From Fratercula arctica (taxonomy: Eukaryota > Chordata > Aves > Charadriiformes > Alcidae), in the NCBI GenBank assembly GCA_947846985.1, contig CANTUZ010000025.1:11158100-11222099 (forward strand): DNA of 64,000 nt, written 5' to 3'. How positions within the stretch are numbered: the first letter of the stretch is position 1; every line of letters begins with the position of its first letter. A program made the translations under genes and the position numbers. Below are positions 9,427 to 19,960 of the stretch, piece by piece. The notes under the pieces are model-generated. The model searched no databases. It was not told the origin of the DNA and saw nothing but the letters and a program-made list of their open reading frames with translations.

Positions 9427-9702
9427 AGCTCTAACTCCTTCATATGCTGCCAAGATTTCTTTCTCAGTTGGGGTATAGTTGGCCTCAGAGCCTTTGTATC
9501 CTCGACTTCAGAATCATAGGGGTCGACCTCGAGTCCTGCCAGGTGCAGGGATGAGGAGGCGCAAGGCCTGGGCACTTGACCTGGGCTGGCCAACAGGATT
9601 ATTTCATAACAGGAATGTCACATTCGATATAAATTAGGAAGTTTGCTGCGTAGTTTCTCTCTCCCTTGATGGCAGCAGTCCAGAGAAACTCCTTGCCCTG
9701 GT
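9427..9702 (-). repeat. Duplicated pol segment and unidentified insert in C1
   Basis: About 9427-9551 repeats part of pol (TRGRP...GSEANYTPTEKEILAAYEGVRAAS), which is also present intact upstream at about 9755-9880. The two copies are separated by about 150 bp of unrelated sequence (9552-9702). The same arrangement is found in C2 at 16436-16709. Confidence 0.75.
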
Positions 9703-9710
9703 ACTGGTAA

Positions 9711-11246
9711 TCAGGGTGCCAGGAGGAGCTGTGCTTCAGTACCAATTACCTCTGAAGCAGCTCTAACTCCTTCATATGCTGCCAAGATTTCTTTCTCAGT
9801 TGGGGTATAGTTGGCCTCAGAGCCTCTATAGCCTGGACTCCAGAATCCTAGGGGTCGACCTCGAGTCTCCCCTGGTGCCCTCTGCCAGAGGCTCCAGGTA
9901 GGGCCATTGTCCCCAGCTGCGGTGTAGAGAACATTTTTAATGTCCCGTCCTGTTCGGACAGGTCCAAGGGCTACTGCATGAACAATCTCCCGTTTAATTT
10001 GCTCAAAGGCCTGCCATTGACCAGAACCCCATAGAAAATAATTTTTCTTTAGATTCACTTCATATAGAGGGCTCACAACCTGACTGTAACCTGGAATATG
10101 CATTCTCCAGAAACCCACAACACCTAAGAAGGCTTGTGTTTCCTTTTTGTTAGTAGGTGGGGACACAGATGTTACTTTGTTAATCCCATCCATTTGGCTA
10201 CAACCATCTTGCCACTTAATCCCCAAGAACTGGATGTCTTGTGCGGGTCCCTTGACCTTACCTCTTTTTGCAGCAAAAACTGCTCTCAGAAGAATCTTGA
10301 TCATTTTCTTACCTTTCTTGAAAACTTCTTGTGCTGTATTACCCCACACAATGATGTCATCAATGTAGTGCAGGTGTCCTGGAGCTCCACCCTTCTCCAG
10401 GGCAGTCTGGATCAGTCCATGGCAAATGGTAGGGCTGTGTTTCCACCCCTGGGGCAGTCGATTCCAGGTGTACTGGACACCCCTCCAGGTGAAAGCAAAC
10501 TGTGGCCTGCACTCTGCTGCTAAAGGAATGGAGAAAAAGGCATTAGCAATGTCAATTGTAGCATACCATTTGTCTGCCTTGGACTCCAGTTCATACTGCA
10601 GTTCTAGTATGTCTGGCACAGCAGCACTCAGTGGTGGCGTGACCTCGTTCAGGCCACGATAGTCTACTGTTAATCTCCAATCTCCATCAGACTTTTGCAC
10701 TGGCCATATAGGACTGTTAAAAGGCGAGCGAGTCTTGCTGATCACTCCTTGGGTCTCCAGCCGACGAATCAGGTTCTGGATGGGAATCAGGGAGTCTCGG
10801 TTAGTGCGATACTGTCGTCGATGCACCATGGAAGTAGCAATTGGCACCTGCTGTTCTTTAACCTTCAGCAGTCCCACCACAGAAGGGTCATCTGAAAGGC
10901 CAGGTAAGGTAGACAGCTGTGTAATATCCTCAGTCTCTACAGCTGCTATACCAAAAGCCCACTGATACCCTTTCGAGTCTTTGAAATATCCTCTCTTATG
11001 GTAGTCTATGCCAAGGATGCACGGAGCATTTGGGCCAGTCACAATTGGGTGCTTCTCCCATTTATTCCCATTCAGGCTCACTTCGGCCTCCAATACAGTC
11101 AGTTCTTGAGACCCGCCTGTCACTCCAGAAATAGTGACAGATTCTGTCCCTTTATGATTCGATGGCAATAGGGTACACTGTGCACCACTGTCCACAAGGG
11201 CTGTATACTTTTGTGGCTCTAATGTGCCAGGCCATCGAATCCACAC
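9711..11246 (-). pseudogene. pol: ERV C1 protease-reverse transcriptase, longest open pol frame (511 codons)
   Basis: One uninterrupted frame covers protease (ALVDSGAQCTLLPS active site; ILGIDY signature), all RT motifs (DWRLTVDYRGLNEV, YATIDIANAFFSIPLA, LPQGWKHSPTICHG, YIDDIIVWG) and the connection up to EAQLLLAP, where a TGA (probably an old CGA) ends it. It lacks the protease/RT GA insertion seen in ERV A and C2 and the G-run frameshift seen in A and B, so it is the best-preserved PR-RT here. It is still part of a truncated element. The first listed Met is internal: the frame extends upstream through the RDNRVYWTVWIRWPG segment. Confidence 0.9.
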
Positions 11247-13506
11247 AGTCCAATAAACTCGGTTATCCCTCTCCTCCTCCTGGCTGGAGGCAGGGCATCT
11301 CTAACATTGAGGACAACATCAAAATTAGAAGATGAGTTCCTGGTAGGACTGGAGCATCGCTTACCATGGACCGGAGCAGCCGTCCTCCTGCAGAAATTCT
11401 TTCTTCCATTTGCTTTACCTTGCAACTCAAGCACTCGTGCCTGTAGGCCCGGAGTAGGCTTTTTATCCCATTTACTCATGACCTCTCCATAGTTGCAGAG
11501 GCAAAGCCACAGGAAATCTCGGAGCGGGTCCTGTTTCCCTTGAGTTGGTCTCATAGGAGGGCGTTTTTTCTTAATGACTGCAACCCGGGTCTGTTCAGGG
11601 GAAGAGTGGGATTCTTTCCCCTTCTCAGACAGTTTTTCAAGCAGTTCATGAAGGAGTTTTCTCATTTTTCTCAGCTATTTTCTTAGTCATTTTCTCTACT
11701 GTCTCAGCCATGGTCTTAGTTTGCTCAGCCATTTTCTCCATGGCTGCTACATGAACAGGATGAGAGAGACTGTCTTCATACTGTCGCACCTTGTTAGCTA
11801 CCTCATTTACACTTGGTGTATCATTACCAGATCCTCCCCAGAGCAGTGTTGACAATGTGTGGGAATAATTTGATGGTGCACTCTGCACAAACTTCCTCAA
11901 CAAAGATCGTTTGCATGGCATTTCATCAGGGTCTATAATCACTTGCCAGCTGCTATAAAATACCTCTCGCACAGCCAATTCCCTCAGGTACTTAATACCT
12001 TTTTCCATGCTGGTCCATTTGGTTGGACGGCATTCGATATCATCCTTAAAGGGATAGCAGCTGCTAGCAGTCGCCTCCAGAGACTGAGGGTGTCTGCCTT
12101 TCTCCCAATCGCTTTATCAATCCCTCCATCTTTGGACAGGTTTCCCAACTGCTTAGCTTCTCTGCCATCTAAATCTATGGTATCAGCTCCATTGTCCCAG
12201 CATCGGAGCAACCAGGAGACAAGTGTCTCCCCTTCTTGCCAACTAAAGTCCTTCCTTATATTTCACAAATCCTTCATAGAAAAGGATTTAATGATTATCT
12301 CTGCATCTGAGTCCTTATCCTGTGTTAATGCTGGCTGAGAAGGACCCTCTCCTAGATCTGATTTTGCAGGACCTTTTCCTTTATCTGCCTGAGAAGGACC
12401 TTCTCCTAGATCTTCCTCAGAGGAAACCTCTCCTACGCTGTCTCGCTTAGGCTGGTGTTTGTCATCATTGGCAGGGGAATGAGCTAACTTTTTCTGCTTC
12501 TTGGTCACCGGGGCAACTTGTGCCATTTCTGCTGGAGTTTGGGTAGCAGCAGCACTCGTTGATGGAGCAGCCGGAGCAGTGATCGTGGTCCTTGTCTGGG
12601 TTGTCGATACAGGCGTGGGGGGCGGGCAGGCAGCAGGGTAACTTTGACCGGAGGCTGCGGAGTGATTGCTGCTGGCATGGGTCGGGGCCGGGGCCGGGGC
12701 TTTTGCCGGGGCCTGTGGGGGGGGCAGCCGATGCCACTGGCGCCGGTGTCGGTATGGATGGAGGCGTGGCTTTCGGCTGTATGGGCGGTGGTGTGGCTTT
12801 CGCTGGAGCCGGTGCCGGTGGGGGGCAGCTGATGTGGGCCTGGCCGATGTCGGGGCCTGTGGGGGGGCAGCCGTTGGCGGTCGGGCTGGTGTCGGGGCTG
12901 GCAGCGTTGTTTGTGTCTGTGTTGTAGCTTGGGCAGTGATCTGAGTTGTTTGAGTTTCTGCTGTGGCTTTTAGCGGCGGGATTGTCTGAATTTCTGCTAT
13001 CTTTGACTTTGGCTGTGGCGTTTGAGTAGCAATATCACATATCACATAATACTCACAACAATAAACCACCCCTGCAACACATTCAGGAAAAACGACAACA
13101 GAATCATGTATGAATGAAAGTAACATTCACTCTCTAAACAGCCCGAAGGTTTCTCATCCCCTAAGTCTGTTACTGTCACTTTGGCATAATCATCAGAGGG
13201 TAAAGTAAACTTTCCCCAGGTAAGACCAAGAGTGTAATTAGTAAAAGAATCCATCCCGAAAGTGTAATTAGTAAAAGATTCCATCACGTGATGCCCAAGA
13301 TATGCAGGTAGAACCATTATCCAAGCAATTATTTTATACATCTGAAGGCAAATCCACACCGACATAGCACACACAGACCACCACATCCAAACACAAAGAA
13401 GAAATAGACCATGCAATATATTCGACCAGTTAAACCCCACTGCATCAATTAACTTCATACAAAGCTCTCTAAAGGCACGATACAAGATTTTGCATAAGAA
13501 CAACAT
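11219..13506 (-). pseudogene. gag: ERV C1 gag (several frameshifts)
   Basis: ATG at 13504-13506. The N-terminus has hydrophobic segments (NILHGLFLLCVWMWW, IIAWIMVLPAYLGHH) and two NYT sequons (FTNYTFG, FTNYTLG) in a short duplication, then another hydrophobic stretch (about 13050-13110). The frame breaks near 13040 and continues in another as a long Pro/Thr/Ala/Gln linker (about 12540-13020), an acidic GEGPSQ repeat region, and a capsid-like segment LRCWDNGADTIDLDGREAKQLG. It shifts again near 12050 and near 11650, where a heptad-like AEQTKTMAETVEKMTKKIAEK region precedes the C-terminal FLWLCLCNYGEVMSKWD block. No CCHC box is seen. The WENMGRYLEN block of A and D is not evident. Confidence 0.78.
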
Positions 13507-13580
13507 GATGTGAACCGTCTGTTCTCCTTGAACAAGCTGGAATTCAAACTATTCAGGCAATTTATCAGAGCTCTGTTCGT

Positions 13581-13598
13581 GCCCCATGTTGGGTGCCA
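13581..13598 (-). promoter_or_regulatory. Primer-binding site of ERV C1
   Basis: The minus strand reads TGGCACCCAACATGGGGC: the tRNA-Lys1,2 site with two G-to-A changes at former CpG positions. It lies seven bases from the LTR. Confidence 0.82.
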
Positions 13599-13605
13599 CT
13601 AAATC

Positions 13606-14341
13606 TGTCGTGGTTTTGGTCAAATTCGCCAATGGCCGGCGATAGATGCTCCCCCCCAACCACTCATACACGGAGAGGAGGAGGAGAGGTAAAGATATTT
13701 ATGAGTTTAGAAGAAACTGAACTACTTTAATGAAATACTAATAATAAAATAAAAAAGGAAAATAATGAAATAGATACAGTATATACAAAACCGTATTAAG
13801 CTCCCAGGATGACGTCACTGGCAGGCACAGGGAAAGTCTCAGACTGGAGTCAGCGATGGGTGGGAACTGGATTCCAGAACTGGAGTCAGGAACCCACGGA
13901 TCGGGATCAAAGGCAGATGAACAGACAGGGTCCCCCTCGGATGTCGGACATTGAAGAAAGAGAGAGCTGACCCTTTGATCCCTCAGCTTTTATACTGAGC
14001 ATGGGGCAGATGGGATGGAATACCCCTGTTGGTCAATTTTGGGTCACCTGTCCTGTCCGCTCCTCCCTGCAGTTGGGACCCCTGTATGCTTTTCCATTTC
14101 CGACCCTTCAATGGGGCAAATAACGAAATTAGCTGACCTTGGTTGTTATAGCAATAAGTATAAGCAAGAGCCTCTTTGCATACCATTCCTTGGCACAAAC
14201 TGTAAACGTTGGTCTTATCACTCTGAGAATGAGCCGTTTTCAGCACAACATGCTGTTAATTTCAGAGAGTTAGAAGAGGCCTAGCTAAGAAGTAAAATTA
14301 CTGAAGAGAAAGTTGGTTCTGTTTTACCTCAAACCAGGATA
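13606..14341 (-). repeat. 5' LTR of ERV C1
   Basis: The minus strand runs from TATCCTGGTTTGAGG (the first dinucleotide is TA, not TG) to AAAACCACGACA, 736 bp. It has a TATA box (TATAAAAG, about 13986-13993) and homology to the C2 3' LTR (18863-19960) and the solo LTR at 59128. It differs from the C2 3' LTR at many positions and by indels. Its outer edge abuts C2 gag directly, with no host DNA between. Confidence 0.88.
13810..13817. promoter_or_regulatory. Perfect CRE palindrome in the C1 LTR
   Basis: TGACGTCA, the consensus CREB/ATF site. It lies about 170 bp downstream of the LTR TATA box, so it is not in the usual upstream position and its function is uncertain. Confidence 0.45.
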
Positions 14342-14920
14342 CTAACAAGGTGCGACAGTATGAAGACAGTCTCTCTCATCCTGTTCATGTAGCAGCCATG
14401 GAGAAAATGGCTGAGCAAACTAAGACCATGGCTGAGACAGTAGAGAAAATGACTAAGAAAATAGCTGAGAAAAATGAGAAAACTCCTTCATGAACTGCTT
14501 GAAAAACTGTCTGAGAAGGGGAAAGAATCCCACTCTTCCCCTGAACAGACCCGGGTTGCAGTCATTAAGAAAAAACGCCCTCCTATGAGACCAACTCAAG
14601 GGAAACAGGACCCGCTCCGAGATTTCCTGTGGCTTTGCCTCTGCAACTATGGAGAGGTCATGAGTAAATGGGATAAAAAGCCTACTCCGGGCCTACAGGC
14701 ACGAGTGCTTGAGTTGCAAGGTAAAGCAAATGGAAGAAAGAATTTCTGCAGGAGGACGGCTGCTCCGGTCCATGGTAAGCGATGCTCCAGTCCTACCAGG
14801 AACTCATCTTCTAATTTTGATGTTGTCCTCAATGTTAGAGATGCCCTGCCTCCAGCCAGGAGGAGGAGAGGGATAACCGAGTTTATTGGACTGTGTGGAT
14901 TCGATGGCCTGGCACATTAG
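14342..14920 (+). pseudogene. gag: ERV C2 gag C-terminal fragment
   Basis: Starts inside gag at the KVRQYEDSLSHPVHVAAMEK segment, followed by the heptad-like coiled coil and TGA at 14491-14493. In another frame (14474-14920) it continues with EKLSEKGKESH and FLWLCLCNYGEVMSKWD to the protease junction. The N-terminal two thirds of gag are missing. Same frame structure as C1. Confidence 0.78.
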
Positions 14921-16421
14921 AGCCACAAAAGTATACAGCCCTTGTGGACAGTGGTGCACAGTGTACCCTATTGCCATCGAATCATAAAGGGACAGAATCT
15001 GTCACTATTTCTGGAGTGACAGGTGGGTCTCAAGAACTGACTGTACTGGAGGCTGAAGTGAGCCTAAATGGGAATAAATGGGAGAAGCATCCAATTGTGA
15101 CTGGCCCGAATGCTCTGTGCATCCTTGGCATAGACTACCTTAAGAGAGAGGGTATTTCAGAGACCCGAAAGGGTATCAGTGGGCTTTTGGTATAGCAGCT
15201 GTAGAGACTGAGGATATTACACAGCTGTCTACCTTACCCCATCTTTCAGATGACCCTTCTGTGATGGGTTAAAGAACAGCAGGTGCCAATTGCTACTTCC
15301 ATGGTGCATCGACGACAGTATCGCACTAACCGAGACTCCCTGATTCCCATCCAGAACCTGATTCGTCGGCTGGAGACCCAAGGAGTGATCAGCAAGACTC
15401 GCTCGCCTTTTAACAGTCCTATATGGCCAGTGCAAAAGTCTGATGGAGATTGGAGATTAACAGTAGACTATCGTGGCCTGAACGAGGTCACGCCACCACT
15501 GAGTGCTGCTGTGCCAGACATACTAGAACTGCAGTATGAACTGGAGTCCAAGGCAGACAAATGGTATGCTACAATTGACATTGCTAATGCCTTTTTCTCC
15601 ATTCCTTTAGCAGCAGAGTGCAGGCCACAGTTTGCTTTCACCTGGAGGGGTGTCCAGTACACCTGGAATCGACTGCCCCAGGGGTGGAAACACAGCCCTA
15701 CCATTTGCCATGGACTGATCCAGACTGCCCTGGAGAAGGGTGGAGCTCCAGGACACCTGCACTACATTGATGACATCATTGTGTGGGGTAATACAGCACA
15801 AGAAGTTTTCAAGAAAGGTAAGAAAATGATCAAGATTCTTCTGAGAGCAGTTTTTGCTGCAAAAAGAGGTAAGGTCAAGGGACCCGCACAAGACATCCAG
15901 TTCTTGGGGATTAAGTGGCAAGATGGTTGTAGCCAAATGGATGGGATTAACAAAGTAACATCTGTGTCCCCACCTACTAACAAAAAGGAAACACAAGCCT
16001 TCTTAGGTGTTGTGGGTTTCTGGAGAATGCATATTCCAGGTTACAGTCAGGTTGTGAGCCCTCTATATGAAGTGAATCTAAAGAAAAATTATTTTCTATG
16101 GGGTTCTGGTCAATGGCAGGCCTTTGAGCAAATTAAACGGGAGATTGTTCATGCAGTAGCCCTTGGACCTGTCCGAACAGGACGGGACATTAAAAATGTT
16201 CTCTACACCGCAGCTGGGGACAATGGCCCTACCTGGAGCCTCTGGCAGAGGGCACCAGGGGAGACTCGAGGTCGACCCCTAGGATTCTGGAGTCCAGGCT
16301 ATAGAGGCTCTGAGGCCAACTATACCCCAACTGAGAAAGAAATCTTGGCAGCATATGAAGGAGTTAGAGCTGCTTCAGAGGTAATTGGTACTGAAGCACA
16401 GCTCCTCCTGGCACCCTGATT
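14893..16421 (+). pseudogene. pol: ERV C2 protease and reverse transcriptase (frameshifted)
   Basis: Protease (ALVDSGAQCTLLPS; ILGIDYL) closes at 15195 after a GAGAGAGGG stretch with an extra GA, as in ERV A. A short deletion near 15270 removes bases present in C1. RT resumes and stays open from about 15283 to 16419, ending in TGA after EAQLLLAP. Its translation over that stretch appears the same as C1 residue for residue (TVDYRGLNEV, DIANAFFSIPLA, YIDDIIVWG). Catalytic residues are intact but the reading frame is broken upstream. Confidence 0.88.
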
Positions 16422-16435
16422 ACCAGTACCAGGGC

Positions 16436-16709
16436 AAGGAGTTTCTCTGGACTGCTGCCATCAAGGGAGAGAGAAACTACGCAGCAAACTTCCTAATTTA
16501 TATCGAATGTGACATTCCTGTTATGAAATAATCCTGTTGGCCAGCCCAGGTCAAGTGCCCAGGCCTTGCGCCTCCTCATCCCTGCACCTGGCAGGACTCG
16601 AGGTCGACCCCTATGATTCTGAAGTCGAGGATACAAAGGCTCTGAGGCCAACTATACCCCAACTGAGAAAGAAATCTTGGCAGCATATGAAGGAGTTAGA
16701 GCTGCTTCA
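16436..16709 (+). repeat. Unidentified insert plus duplicated pol segment in C2
   Basis: 16436-16584 is unrelated to pol and to anything I recognise. 16585-16709 repeats the upstream pol segment 16250-16378 (TRGRP...LAAYEGVRAAS) with several substitutions and a frame change, and then runs into the solo LTR. Mirrors 9427-9702. Confidence 0.75.
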
Positions 16710-17035
16710 TGTAGAGATAGGGAGTAGCATAGGGGGTCTGTTTGACCCTGGTGAGACAAAGCTGTATCCTTGAGAGATACCTTGAGAGAAAAGATAAGCA
16801 AGCATCAGGAGATACCAGCAAGAACAGGAATGTGAAAGCAAAGCTGCTACTCCAAATGAACAGACAGAGACGACCAATCGGAAGACACCGAGAAGTGCGT
16901 GGCAATCGACCTTCAACCTATCAGTAGGATGCTGCCTGCGCGTGGAGAGTGCTTGTACCTATAAAGCTTGGAAAATTGTTGTAATAAAGGTCTTTGGTCC
17001 ATACCCTGCTAGAGTCCGTGAATCAATGCTCCACA
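16710..17035 (+). mobile_element. Foreign solo LTR nested in C2 pol
   Basis: 326 bp, TGTAGAGATAGGG to GCTCCACA, with the 6-bp duplication GCTTCA at 16704-16709 and 17036-17041. CCAAT (in GACCAATCGG, about 16876), TATA-like CTATAAAG (about 16959) and AATAAA (16983-16988) are in the expected order. Same insertion as at 9095-9420. Confidence 0.9.
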
Positions 17036-17041
17036 GCTTCA

Positions 17042-18540
17042 GAGGTAATTTGTACTGAAGCACAGCTCCTCTTACCACCCCGATTACCAGTGCTGGGCTG
17101 GATGTTCAAGGGTAAAGTTCCTTCTACTCATCATGCCACCAATGCTACCTGGAGTAAGTGGGTTGCCTTAATCACAGAACGAGCTCAAATAGGAAAACCC
17201 ACATCGTCCAGGAATCGTAGAAGTGATCACAAACTGGCCTGAAGGCAAAGACTCCGGAATTCCACCAGAGGCGGTGGTGACTCATGCTGAGGAAGCCCCA
17301 CCATATAATGAACTCTCAGATAATGAGAAACAATATGCTTTGTTCACTGATGGGTCTTGTCGTATTGTAGGAAATCATCAAAGGTGGAAAGCTGCTGTAT
17401 GGAGTCCTACATGACAAGTTGCAGAAGCCAGTGAAGGACAAGGTGAATCGAGTCAATTTGCAGAGGTAAAAGCTATCCAGCTGGCCCTAGGCATTGCTGA
17501 ATGAGAAAAGTGGACAGTACTCTATACTGCCTCATGGATGGTGGCAAATGTTCTGTGTGGGTGATTAAAACAGTGGAAGCAGAGCAACTGTCAGCGCAAA
17601 GGTAAACCCATCTGGGCTGCTGAATTATTGCAAGATATTGCTGACCAGCTGGGGAAACTAATCGCGAATGTACGCCATGTAGGTGCCCACATACCCATGA
17701 GTCAAGACACTGAGGAATATGGAAACAATCAGCAAGTGGATAAGGCTGCTAGGATTTTCCAGACAGATTTGTACTATTTTTAGCTCAGTGGGCCCATGAC
17801 ACTTCAGGTGATCAAGGAAGGGATGCAACATATAAATGGTCCCGTGACCGAGGGGTGCATTTAACCATGGACGCTACTGCGCAGGTTATCCATGATTGTG
17901 AAACATGCACCGAAATCAAGCAAGCTAAATGGTTAAAACCTCTGTGGTATGGGGGACGATGGCTGAAGTATAAGTATGGGGAGGCTTGGGAAATTGACTA
18001 CATCACATTCCCTCAAACCCACCAGGGTAAGAGCTATGTGCTTACAATGGTGGAAGGAAGCTCTGGATGGTTGGAAACCTATGCCGTACCCCATGCCACT
18101 GCCCAGAATACCATCTTGGGCCTTGAAAGGCAAGTCTTGTGGTGATATGGTACTCCAGAAAGAATTGAGTCAGATAATGGGACTCTTTACAAAAACAGTC
18201 TTGTAATAATTGGGCAAAAGAACATGGCATTGAGTGGGTATATCATATCCCCTATCATGCACCAGCTGTTGGGAAAATCGAGCGATACAATGGATTGTTA
18301 AAAACTACCCTGAAGGCAATGGGTGGTGGATCCTTGAAAAATTGGGACAAGCATTTAGCACAAGGTACCTGGTTTTTCCTGTCTCAGGCAAAAGCAAACC
18401 CATTCGTGAGACTGTTTTTGCTCAAGGACCTGGATGCACTTGGTGGGTGATGCTGGAGAATGGAGAAGTTCAATGTGTACCTCAAGGAAATTTGAGAATA
18501 CTCAATTTTGAGCTGCATGATGTTAATTTTTATATAATAC
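17042..18540 (+). pseudogene. pol: ERV C2 RNase H and integrase remnants
   Basis: RNase H: YALFTDGSCRIVG (about 17333) keeps the catalytic Asp; a TGA follows at about 17413. SQFAEVKA and the VRHVGAH region are degraded. Integrase: the zinc-finger region reads HDTSGDQG, so the second His of HHCC is Asp; CETC is present. WEIDYITFP holds the first catalytic Asp (about 17993). TGA after RQVLW (near 18144) is at the same codon as in ERV A. ESDNG follows, a frameshift lies before VGKIERYNG, which would hold the catalytic Glu, and the C-terminal domain (GPGCTWWVMLENGEVQCVPQG) lies at about 18428-18490. It keeps the integrase end that ERV A has lost. Confidence 0.85.
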
Positions 18541-18862
18541 TAACAGTGTTCAATAAGTGTTTTTCAGGATAACATAATGGTGATGAAACCCGAGCTAGCT
18601 TCATCAAGTGGCATCTAGCAAACTCTTCGAGGTGAACATGCTACCTTTGGGCACGAACCACAACGAATTTCATACCACCTTTACTGCCCTTAGAGACTGC
18701 TGTGATAGATGGAAACCTGCAATTATGAACTGAATGAACTTAATGAACTTTTGTGTAGAAAGATAAATCATAATTTAGTAATCTCTGTATATATATGTGT
18801 ATATATTTGAAGACAACAAGCAATAGTGACCTGATGTAAATGGTATGGAATAAGGGGTGGAA
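18541..18862 (+). other. ERV C2 3' non-coding region with polypurine tract
   Basis: About 320 bp with no env-like frame. It holds a short ATATATATGTGTATATAT stretch (about 18789-18807) and the polypurine tract AAGGGGTGGA at 18852-18861, directly before the LTR. Confidence 0.8.
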
Positions 18863-19960
18863 TGTCCCGGTTTGAGGTAGAAGAGAACCAATTTTCTTTT
18901 CGGTAATTTTACTTTTCAGTTAAGTGTCTTCTAACTGACTGTACTCTCTGAAATTAAAGGTATGTTTTTCAGAAAGTGTCTGCTTCTAGCAGTGATAACG
19001 TCTGATGTTTATATTTGTCCTGGTTCTGGCAGGGACAGGGTTAAGTATTCCATGTCATGTGAGCCACGCCCACCCTGAGATTAAAAGGAGGGAGGGGGCA
19101 GGCAGTCGGGTTTGGAGCGGGCTGGCGCGTCCCGGGTCCGGACCGGCGGGGAGCGGCAGTTCCGTAATCGCGTTTGTATATTTCTCTGTCGGTGTTGTTG
19201 TTGTTGTTTTCTTGTTCCCTCTGCTGTTCTGTTAAACTGCCTTTGTCTCAACCCAAGAGTGTTGTCTTTTTCTTCTGATCCTTCCCGTACCGGGAAGTGC
19301 TGAGCGAGCGACACGTGGTTCTTTGTTGCCATCTGAGGCCAAACCACGACAATATTTAATACCAAGGAATGGTATGCAGAGAGGCTCCTGCTTATACTTA
19401 TTGCTGTAACAACCAAGGTCAGCTAACTTCATTATTTGCCCCATTGGAGGGTCAGAAGTAGAAGAGCACAGAGGGGTCGCACCTATGGGGAGGAGCGGAC
19501 AGGACAGGTGACCCAAAACTGACCAGTGGGGTATTCCATCCTATGTGCATCATGCTCAGTATAAAAGCTGAGGGATCAAAGGGGTCACGCTTTTTCTTCA
19601 ATAGCCATCATCCGAGGAGGACTCTGTTTGTCTACCTTTGATCCTGATCCGTGCATTCCTGAATCCAGTTCCCCTCTGTCGCTGAGTCCAGTCTGGGACT
19701 TTCCCAGTGCGTTTTGGTGACATGATCGTCATCCTGGGAGCTCAATATTGGCTATGTACATATTGTATATATTTCATTAATTTCTTATTGATATAATTAT
19801 CTTTTCTTTTATTATTAATATTTTATGAAAGTAGTTTTAGTTTTCTTTTCAACCCATAAGTCTCTCTCCCTTATTCTCTCTCCCTTCTCTTGGGAAGGGA
19901 GAGAGGTTAAAGGGAGCATCTGTTGTTCATTTAGTGTCCAGCCCAGCCTAAACCATGACA
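18863..19960 (+). repeat. 3' LTR of ERV C2 (split by a nested LTR)
   Basis: TGTCCCGGTTTGAGG at 18863 to AAACCATGACA at 19960. It is interrupted by an ERV A-type solo LTR at 19016-19351. TATA box TATAAAAG at about 19560-19567. Without the insert it is about 757 bp, close to the 736-bp C1 LTR but clearly diverged from it. Confidence 0.9.
19016..19351 (+). mobile_element. Solo LTR of the ERV A family nested in the C2 LTR
   Basis: 336 bp, TGTCCTGGTTCTGGC to ACCACGACA, with perfect target duplication ATATT (19011-19015 and 19352-19356). Close match to both LTRs of ERV A. It shows that the A family was active after the C family. Confidence 0.95.

Larger units (their letters stand above)
8605..11797 (-). 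repeat. Left arm of the large inverted repeat
   Basis: The reverse complement matches 14342-17515. By eye the arms appear identical over most of their length. The exceptions are a diverged patch at about 10870-11120 and the outer end beyond about 8960. Confidence 0.9.
8605..14341 (-). mobile_element. ERV C1: 3'-truncated env-less ERV, left half of the inverted pair
   Basis: Reading leftwards from 14341: a 736-bp 5' LTR, primer site, gag, protease, RT, a duplicated pol segment, a foreign solo LTR, and RNase H that stops abruptly at about 8605. Integrase, polypurine tract and 3' LTR are absent. Same general family as ERV A, but a distinct lineage with a long LTR. From 11797 to 8605 it mirrors the plus-strand copy C2 (14342-17515). 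Confidence 0.88.
14342..17515 (+). repeat. Right arm of the large inverted repeat
   Basis: Matches the reverse complement of 8605-11797. Stretches checked by eye in 14342-15024 and 15276-17165 look identical. 15025-15275 and the part beyond about 17165 are clearly diverged. Confidence 0.9.
14342..19960 (+). mobile_element. ERV C2: 5'-truncated env-less ERV, right half of the inverted pair
   Basis: Begins abruptly inside gag (CTAACAAGGTGCGAC) next to the C1 LTR edge. It continues through protease, RT, a duplicated pol segment, a foreign solo LTR, RNase H, integrase, a 3' non-coding region, the polypurine tract AAGGGGTGGA (18852-18861) and a 3' LTR at 18863-19960 that contains a nested ERV A-type LTR. 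No env. The LTR end touches ERV D gag directly. Confidence 0.9.

Noticed and set aside
12465..12944. Overlapping GC-rich frames on both strands around 12465-12944
   Set aside because: They are shadows of the Pro/Thr/Ala-rich gag linker of C1. Low complexity keeps several frames open.
14341..14342. Simple autointegration as the origin of the inverted ERV pair
   Set aside because: An LTR end joined to internal gag fits autointegration, but that process would not duplicate gag-to-RNase H together with a later solo LTR insertion in both arms.
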